Shown piece by piece: positions 59,030-64,000 of a stretch of DNA of 64,000 bases. Numbering within the stretch: position 1 is the stretch's first letter; every line of letters begins with the position of its first letter. The DNA comes from Streptomyces cyanogenus. GTDB lineage: Bacteria > Actinomycetota > Actinomycetes > Streptomycetales > Streptomycetaceae. The stretch lies in the NCBI RefSeq assembly GCF_017526105.1, contig NZ_CP071839.1:6362001-6426000 (forward strand), read 5' to 3'. Both the position numbers and the translations under genes were made by a program. The notes under the pieces were generated by a model. It did no database searches. It was not told where the DNA came from and saw only the letters and a list, made by a program, of their open reading frames with translations.

Positions 59030-59882
59030 GGTCCTCAGCACTCCGGTCGTCGACACCGCCAAGACCCCCGGTCGCGCGCAGACCCGCGCCCAGGCCGCCC
59101 GCCGGCGCAAGCTCCTCGTCGGAGTCGCGCGTGTGGTGCTGCTGGTGGTCGTTCTCGGACTGTGGGAGACGCTGTCCCGCGCCAAGGTCATCGATCCGTT
59201 CAACTTCTCGATGCCCTCCAAGGTCTGGGACCAGATCTACACCTGGGTGGCCCACGGGACAGCGCTCGGCTCCCTGGGCGAGCAGATCTGGTACACGCTC
59301 CACGAGGCGCTGCTCGGCTGGGTCATCGGTGTGATCGCTGGTGTGCTCCTCGGTATTGCGCTCGGGCGGATCAGCTTGCTCGCCGAGATTCTTGGTCCAT
59401 ACATCAAGGTGCTCAACTCGATCCCCCGGATCGTGCTGGCGCCCATCTTCCTGATCTGGTTCGGACTCGGGCCGTCCTCCAAGGTGGCCTCCGCGGTCGT
59501 GCTCGTCTTCTTCCCGGTGTTCTTCAACGCCTTCCAGGGCGCCCGCGAAGTGGACCGCAATCTCGTGGCCAATGCCCGCATCCTGGGCGCGAGCGACCGC
59601 AGGGTGACCCTCCAGGTGGTCGTCCCGTCGGCCACCTCGTGGATCTTCACCAGCCTCCACGTGAGCTTCGGCTTCGCGCTCATCGGCGCGATCGTCGGTG
59701 AGTACATCGGCGCGACCAAGGGCATCGGCCTGCTCGTCGCACAGTCGCAGAACACCTTCAACGCGGCCGGCGTGTACGCCGCGATGGTCATCCTCGCCGT
59801 CGTCGCCCTCGTCGCCGAAGGGCTGCTCACCTTCGCCGAGCGCCGCATCTTCCGCTGGAAGCCCAGCGGCTCCGACAGCTGA
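59019..59882 (+). CDS. ABC importer permease (SsuC/TauC family)
   Basis: A 287-residue permease starting at ATG 59019 (MSPEVLSTPVVDTAKTPGRA), with GAGAGGGG eight bases upstream; GTG 59010 is a less likely alternative. Six membrane segments follow a basic N-terminus: LLVGVARVVLLVVVLGLWET, LLGWVIGVIAGVLLGIALGR, SVVLVFF-type segments, and a last one at AAMVILAVVALVAEGLLTF. The EAA cytoplasmic loop is NLVANARILGASDRRVTLQV (EAA-like, contact with the ATPase). It overlaps the ATPase gene and is followed 62 bp later by the binding-protein gene. Confidence 0.94.
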   Translation: MSPEVLSTPVVDTAKTPGRAQTRAQAARRRKLLVGVARVVLLVVVLGLWETLSRAKVIDPFNFSMPSKVWDQIYTWVAHGTALGSLGEQIWYTLHEALLGWVIGVIAGVLLGIALGRISLLAEILGPYIKVLNSIPRIVLAPIFLIWFGLGPSSKVASAVVLVFFPVFFNAFQGAREVDRNLVANARILGASDRRVTLQVVVPSATSWIFTSLHVSFGFALIGAIVGEYIGATKGIGLLVAQSQNTFNAAGVYAAMVILAVVALVAEGLLTFAERRIFRWKPSGSDS

Positions 59883-59944
59883 CCGGCCCCTCGCCACTCC
59901 CGTTCCTTCTTCCCGCACCGCCCTCTCACAAGGACGTGAACCGC

Positions 59945-61000
59945 ATGCGCACGACCGCCCGATACGCCTCCGTCGCCGCCGCCGGACTCCTCGCTCTCTC
60001 CTCCCTCACCGCCTGCGCCAACGACGCGGCAAGCTCCACGGCCGACACCGGCAGCGGTGGCGGCGGCAAGGGCGAGAGCGTGAAGATCATGGTCGGTGGC
60101 CTGGACAAGGTGATCTACCTGCCCGCGATGCTCACCCAGCGTCTCGGCTACTTCCAGGCCGAGGGCCTGAACGTCCAGCTCCTGAGCGAGCCCGCCGGGG
60201 TCCAGGCCGAGACCGCGCTCGTCTCCGGCCAGGTGCAGGGCGCGGTCGGCTTCTACGACCACACCCTCGACCTGCAGGTCAAGGGCAAGTCGGTGGAGTC
60301 GGTCGTGCAGTTCTCGCACGCGCCCGGCGAGGTCGAGGTCGTCTCCGCCAAGGCCGCCGGCGACCTCACCTCGCCCAAGGACTTCAAGGGCCGCAAGCTG
60401 GGCGTGACCGGCCTCGGCTCCTCGACCGACTTCCTCACCAAGTACCTGGCGGTCAAGAACGGAGTGAAGATCAGCGACTTCACGCCGGTCGCGGTGGGTG
60501 CGGGACCGACGTTCATCGCGGCGCTCCAGAACGGCGCGATCGACGGCGGAATGACCACCGACCCGACCGTCGCGACGATCCTGGACAAGAAGGCCGGGAA
60601 GATCCTCATCGACATGCGCACCCCCGAGGGGTCGCAGAAGGCGCTCGGGGGACCGTACCCCTCGTCAAGTCTGTACATGCAGACGGACTGGGTGAACGGA
60701 CACAAGGACACCGTCCAGAAGTTGGCCAACGCATTCGTCAAGACGCTCAAGTGGATGTCCACACACAGCGCAGCCGAGATCGCGGCCAAGATGCCCGCCG
60801 ACTACTCCCAGGGCGACAAGGCGCTGTACGCCCAGGCCATCAAGAGCACGCTGCCGATGTTCACCGACGACGGCGTGATGCCCCAGGGCGGGCCCGAGAC
60901 CGTCGAGAAGGTGCTCAAGGCGTTCAACCCCAACATCAAGAACGCGAAGGTCGACTTGAGCAAGACGTACACGACGGAGTTCGTCAAGGCGGTCAAGTGA
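59945..61000 (+). CDS. NMT1/SsuA-like substrate-binding lipoprotein of the ABC importer
   Basis: A 351-residue lipoprotein from ATG 59945 (MRTTARYASVAAAGLLALSS), with AAGGA ten bases upstream; GTG 59936 is in frame but too near that sequence. The lipobox is LTAC with Cys24. A Gly/Ser linker precedes the bilobal domain: KIMVGGLDKVIYLPAMLTQR, LGYFQAEGLNVQLLSEPAGV, VSGQVQGAVGFYDHTLDLQV, DFKGRKLGVTGLGSSTDFLT and NGAIDGGMTTDPTVATIL. This is the NMT1/THI5/SsuA fold, used for sulfonates, nitrate, thiamine precursors or aromatic acids. The ligand cannot be named from the sequence. It is the last gene of the importer operon. Confidence 0.94.
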   Translation: MRTTARYASVAAAGLLALSSLTACANDAASSTADTGSGGGGKGESVKIMVGGLDKVIYLPAMLTQRLGYFQAEGLNVQLLSEPAGVQAETALVSGQVQGAVGFYDHTLDLQVKGKSVESVVQFSHAPGEVEVVSAKAAGDLTSPKDFKGRKLGVTGLGSSTDFLTKYLAVKNGVKISDFTPVAVGAGPTFIAALQNGAIDGGMTTDPTVATILDKKAGKILIDMRTPEGSQKALGGPYPSSSLYMQTDWVNGHKDTVQKLANAFVKTLKWMSTHSAAEIAAKMPADYSQGDKALYAQAIKSTLPMFTDDGVMPQGGPETVEKVLKAFNPNIKNAKVDLSKTYTTEFVKAVK

Positions 61001-61018
61001 CCGCTGTGTTAATCGCGC

Positions 61019-61699
61019 TCAGGCGCGGGTCGCCCACACGTAACGGTGTTCCGGGCGGCCCGCGTCGCCGTACTTGAGGGTCAGCCGGGCCCTTCCCGTG
61101 CGCTCCAGAAGCTTCAGATACCGCTGGGCGGTCTGCCGGCTCACCCCGGTCCGCTCGGCGATCTCCTGGGCGGAGAGCGGACGTTCGGCACTCAGCAGTG
61201 CCTGGCGCACCAGCTCGGCCGTCGTGGGGGAGTGCCCCTTGGGCAGCCCGGGCTCCGACGGGGCGGACAGGGCGCCGAAGATCCGGTCCACCTCCGCCTG
61301 CTCGGCTTCGCCGCCGCCGTCCAGGGTGCGCCGCAGCTCGGCGTACGCCTCCAGCTTCGCCCGGAGGCCGGCGAACGCGAACGGCTTCACCAGGTACTGC
61401 AGCGCCCCCTGCCGCATGGCCGCCTGCACGGTCGACACGTCCCGCGCCGCCGTCACCATGATGACGTCGGTCTGGTGGCCACGCCGGCGCATCTCCTGGA
61501 CGACCGCGAGCCCCGTGTCGTCGGGCAGGTAGTGGTCCATCAGCACGAGATCCAGCCGCGGCAGGCTCTCCACCTGACGCAGCGCCTCGGCCGCGTTGTG
61601 CGCCTCGCCGGCCACATGGAAACCGGGCACCTTCTCCACGTAGGCGGCGTTGACCCGGGCGACGCGGGTGTCGTCGTCCACGACCAGGACCTCGATCAT
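61019..61699 (-). CDS. CitB/DcuR-family response regulator paired with the kinase
   Basis: A 226-residue regulator from ATG 61699 (MIEVLVVDDDTRVARVNAAY), preceded by GAGGAGG. It is a clear paralogue of the regulator at 57364-58056 (phospho-Asp in LDLVLMDHYLPDDTGLAVVQ, Lys in YLVKPFAFAGLRAKLEAYAE, HTH in RPLSAQEIAERTGVSRQTAQ and RYLKLLERTGRARLTLKYGD). Its ATG overlaps the kinase stop (ATGA), so the two are translationally coupled. It lies directly downstream of and convergent with the binding-protein gene. Together with the kinase it probably controls the importer. Confidence 0.95.
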   Translation of the reverse strand: MIEVLVVDDDTRVARVNAAYVEKVPGFHVAGEAHNAAEALRQVESLPRLDLVLMDHYLPDDTGLAVVQEMRRRGHQTDVIMVTAARDVSTVQAAMRQGALQYLVKPFAFAGLRAKLEAYAELRRTLDGGGEAEQAEVDRIFGALSAPSEPGLPKGHSPTTAELVRQALLSAERPLSAQEIAERTGVSRQTAQRYLKLLERTGRARLTLKYGDAGRPEHRYVWATRA

Positions 61700-63375
61700 C
61701 GCGCCTCCTCCTCGGCGACGGCAGCGGACCCGGCGGACTCCTCGGGCGCCGCGGGTTCCAGTTCCGGCTCGGTCAGCGCCTCGGGCAGGATCACGGTGAA
61801 CTCCGCGCCACCGCCGGCCGCCGCGCCCACGGTCGCGATCCCGCCCTGCCGTTCGGCGAGCCGGCGCACCAGGGACAGCCCGATGCCCCGCTTGCCGTGC
61901 GCGGGCGGCTTCTTGGTGGACCAGCCCTCCGTGAAGATCAGCTCCCGTTGGTCCTCGGGGATACCGGGGCCCGTGTCGTGGACCGTCAGGACGACCGTAC
62001 GGCCCTCCGTGCGCAACTCGACCTCCACGCGCGCGTGGAGGGTACCCGCGACCGCGTCGAGAGCGTTGTCGACGAGGTTGCCCACGACCGTGACCAGCCC
62101 CCGGGGATCGATCAGCCGGTCCGGGAGGCGGGTGCGCTCCGACACCCACAGGGCGACTCCGCGCTCGGCCGCCACGGTCGCCTTGCCGACCAGCAGCGCG
62201 GCCAGCAACGGGTCCTGGATCTTCTCCGTGACCTGCTCGGCGGTGGCCCGGTGGTCCCCGACCACCTCGCCGACGAACTCCACGGCGTCGTCGTACATCT
62301 CCAGCTCCAGCAGCCCCAGCAGGGTGTGCATGCGGTTGGCGTGCTCGTGGTCCTGCGCGCGCAGGGCGTCGATCAGCCCGCGCGTGGAGTCGAGTTCGCG
62401 CCCCAGCTGCTCCAGCTCGGTGCGGTCGCGCAGGGTGGCCACGGCGCCGCCGTCGCCGGTGGGCATGCGGTTGGCGACCAGGACGCGCTGGCCGCGCACG
62501 GTGAGCAGATCCGTACCGGTCACCCGGCCGGCCAGCACGTCCGTCGTACGGCCCGCGCCGAGCGCCTCGTCGGGGGTCCGCCCGACGGCCTCGTCGCCGA
62601 TGCCCAGCAGCCGCCGCGCCTCGTCGTTGAGCAGACGGACACGGCCGCCCCGGTCGAGCGCGACCACGCCCTCGCGGATGCCGTGCAGCATCGCCTCGCG
62701 CTCCGCGAGCAGCGCCGAGATGTCGGAGAAGGCCAGGTCCCGGGTCTGCCGCTGGACCCGGCGGGAGATCAGCCAGGCGGCCAGGGCGCCCACCGCGAGG
62801 GCACCGCCGGCGTACGCGAAGAGCCCCGGGATCGCGCTGATCAACCGCGCCCGCACACTGTCGTAGGCGATGCCGACCGAGACCGCGCCGACGATGCGGT
62901 GGTGGGCGTCGTACAACGGCACCTTGCCGCGCGCCGAGCGTCCCAGGGTGCCCTTGTCGATCTCCATGACCTCCTTGCCCGCCAGGGCGTCGGAGGGGTC
63001 GGTGGAGACGGGCCGGCCGATCTCCGAGGGCGTGGGGTGCGACCAGCGCACCCAGTCCGGGTTCAGCACCACGATGTACTCGGCGTGCGTGGCCCGCCGG
63101 ATCCGCTCGGCCTCCCGCTGCACCGGGCCGTTCCTGGTCGGCGGGGTGGTGAGGACCCCCTCCGCGATCTGCGGGTCCTGGGCGGTGGTCTCGGCGATGG
63201 CCAGCGCGCGGCGCATCGCCTCCTGGTCCAGCTGCTTGCTGAGCGGAGCCAGGAAGAGCCCGGTCGCGAGCACCGCGACTCCCGCGGCGATCGCCACCTG
63301 CATCAGCAGCACCTGGGAGAACATCCGCCGGGGCAGTCCGAGGCGCAGACGGCGGGCGGGGGGCGTGGGGCTCAT
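61696..63375 (-). CDS. CitA/DcuS-type sensor histidine kinase
   Basis: The 559-residue kinase starts at ATG 63375 (MSPTPPARRLRLGLPRRMFS). A membrane segment (VLLMQVAIAAGVAVLATGLF) is followed by an extracytoplasmic sCache/PAS-like sensor (LDQEAMRRALAIAETTAQDP, ATHAEYIVVLNPDWVRWSHP, GKVPLYDAHHRIVGAVSVGI), a second segment (LFAYAGGALAVGALAAWLIS) and a cytoplasmic PAS (AMLHGIREGVVALDRGGRVR). The phospho-His is in DHEHANRMHTLLGLLELEMY, as in CitA/DcuS. HATPase: VVGNLVDNALDAVAGT, DTGPGIPEDQ, HGKRGIGLSLVRRLAERQ. A Glu/Ala tail ends the protein. The sensor domain in this class binds small carboxylates, so the importer ligand is probably a similar metabolite. Confidence 0.94.
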   Translation of the reverse strand: MSPTPPARRLRLGLPRRMFSQVLLMQVAIAAGVAVLATGLFLAPLSKQLDQEAMRRALAIAETTAQDPQIAEGVLTTPPTRNGPVQREAERIRRATHAEYIVVLNPDWVRWSHPTPSEIGRPVSTDPSDALAGKEVMEIDKGTLGRSARGKVPLYDAHHRIVGAVSVGIAYDSVRARLISAIPGLFAYAGGALAVGALAAWLISRRVQRQTRDLAFSDISALLAEREAMLHGIREGVVALDRGGRVRLLNDEARRLLGIGDEAVGRTPDEALGAGRTTDVLAGRVTGTDLLTVRGQRVLVANRMPTGDGGAVATLRDRTELEQLGRELDSTRGLIDALRAQDHEHANRMHTLLGLLELEMYDDAVEFVGEVVGDHRATAEQVTEKIQDPLLAALLVGKATVAAERGVALWVSERTRLPDRLIDPRGLVTVVGNLVDNALDAVAGTLHARVEVELRTEGRTVVLTVHDTGPGIPEDQRELIFTEGWSTKKPPAHGKRGIGLSLVRRLAERQGGIATVGAAAGGGAEFTVILPEALTEPELEPAAPEESAGSAAVAEEEAR

Positions 63376-63382
63376 GGCCACG

Positions 63383-63388
63383 ACGGTA
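63383..63388 (-). promoter_or_regulatory. -10 element of the sensor kinase gene, leaderless geometry
   Basis: TACCGT on the minus strand, seven bases before ATG 63375; no Shine-Dalgarno sequence is present. Confidence 0.45.
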
Positions 63389-63423
63389 CGTGGGGTGGCC
63401 CGAAGCACCCCAGGGGGTGTGGT

Positions 63424-63441
63424 GTGGATCTCTTGATCCAC
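63424..63441. repeat. Inverted repeat upstream of the kinase gene
   Basis: GTGGATC-tctt-GATCCAC, a perfect 7-bp dyad, overlapped by a direct repeat TTGATC-N6-TTGATC. It may be an operator for the kinase operon or a weak terminator of the sucrase/ferredoxin-like gene. Confidence 0.5.
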
Positions 63442-63487
63442 CTGTTGATCAATGGGTGACGGCGGGCGTGACGGCATCTGTTTCCGG

Positions 63488-64000
63488 TCAGCTCGCCAGC
63501 GCCGTCGGCCTCAGCTCGCGCAGGTCGACCACGTCCATCCGCGCGGGCGTGCCGAGCGCCGCCGCGCCACAGCTCTCCGGGCGGGGCGGCAGCGACGCCC
63601 CCTGCGCCACGGTGACCCGCCACCGGCGGCCGTCGGCGTGCACGACGGTGACCTCCCAGCGCGGAGCCGTGCCGGCCGTCCGTACGACGCTCAGCACACC
63701 CGTCCGGTACTCGCCCGCGGCCGACCGGACCGCCAGCTCGGCCGCCTGGCCGGGCCGCTCCCACGCGGAGCACCCCCGGCACCCTTCCACGACCACGCGC
63801 CCCTCCTGGACGCCGTGCAGGGCCTCCTTCACGGTGTGCGCCTCGGCGCGGCCGTAGGCGTAGCCGTACGGCAGGACCAGCACCGTGGGCGCGAACCGAT
63901 GTCCACCCAGATGGGTGACCTCCCAGACGCCGCGCACCCCAGAGGCGACCAGCTCCGTGGCGAGGGGACGGCCGAGGAGGGCGCAGCAGCGGTCGCGTTT
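63488..64000 (-). CDS. Sucrase/ferredoxin-like (thioredoxin-fold) protein, 5' truncated
   Basis: The visible 170 C-terminal residues run from the window edge (KRDRCCALLGRPLATELVAS) to a stop at 63488. Conserved pieces are WEVTHLGGHRFAPTVLVLPY, GYAYGRAEAHTVKEALHGVQ and the Cys pair in VVVEGCRGCSAWERPGQAAE, which match the sucraseferredoxin-like family, a thioredoxin-fold ferredoxin relative. The GG-H-R-F-A-P motif is characteristic. The N-terminal part, which would carry other Cys ligands, lies outside the window. Function is unknown; redox or iron-sulfur binding is suggested by the family. Confidence 0.85.
   Translation of the reverse strand, partial: KRDRCCALLGRPLATELVASGVRGVWEVTHLGGHRFAPTVLVLPYGYAYGRAEAHTVKEALHGVQEGRVVVEGCRGCSAWERPGQAAELAVRSAAGEYRTGVLSVVRTAGTAPRWEVTVVHADGRRWRVTVAQGASLPPRPESCGAAALGTPARMDVVDLRELRPTALAS

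Overview
The window is a high-GC actinobacterial chromosome segment that almost certainly comes from a Streptomyces. The vegetative sigma factor HrdB, a WhiH-type sporulation regulator, a class II ribonucleotide reductase paired with NrdR, an RshA-type second RelA/SpoT homologue, LexA, HflX and a ParE-type topoisomerase subunit lie in an order I recognise from the S. coelicolor core (roughly the SCO5787-SCO5832 region). Codons are strongly G/C at third positions, so long spurious open frames lie antisense or out of frame to nearly every real gene. No tRNA, rRNA, insertion sequence, integrase, prophage or CRISPR array was found. Everything except the NIS siderophore genes and perhaps the last transporter island looks like core chromosome.

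Layout. (1) 1-12 kb: the end of a LysR regulator, then tRNA A37 modification (miaB, miaA), a LigB-fold protein, a two-gene leftward unit with an MT0933-like antitoxin, a repeat-tailed membrane protein, dapF (lysine and peptidoglycan), rshA (stringent response), a secreted M1 peptidase and hflX (ribosome-rescue GTPase). (2) 12-18.7 kb: a secreted trypsin-fold protease, then a three-gene NIS siderophore set (aminotransferase, IucA/IucC synthetase, GNAT). (3) 19-26.4 kb: DNA damage and dNTP supply, namely a DinG-type helicase, lexA with a LexA box, and the divergent nrdR-nrdJ pair with two NrdR boxes spaced 31 bp apart. (4) 26.4-38.8 kb: TerD-family protein, YdbC-like protein, histidine phosphatase, ADP-ribosylglycohydrolase, a TetR/MFS efflux pair with twin palindromic operators, rnhB, a helicase-remnant-like protein, a RecQ helicase fused to a phosphoribosyltransferase domain, and a DUF4192 protein. 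(5) 39-49.5 kb: glycogen-debranching-like protein, NUDIX/HTH regulator, an ABC protein with a very long low-complexity linker, whiH with a sigma-WhiG promoter, hrdB, a trypsin and a DUF7455 zinc-ribbon protein. (6) 50-64 kb: parE, a membrane protein/NarL two-component operon, a DUF485/acetate-symporter pair, then an NMT1/SsuA-like ABC importer flanked by two CitB-family response regulators but only one sensor kinase, and the start of a sucrase/ferredoxin-like gene.

Regulatory signals stand out. Several genes have a TANNNT hexamer followed by only 6-8 bases before the start codon, the layout of leaderless mRNAs; whiH shows the same geometry with a sigma-WhiG -10 element. Two head-to-head DnaA boxes sit between the RecQ fusion and the DUF4192 gene. 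Six good intrinsic terminators were found, and several short tandem or direct repeats occupy the intergenic spaces. I did not find an obviously new defence or mobile system. The least explained pieces are the RecQ-phosphoribosyltransferase fusion with its small uncharacterised neighbours, the minimal NIS operon without iron box or transporter, and the transporter island with two response regulators.
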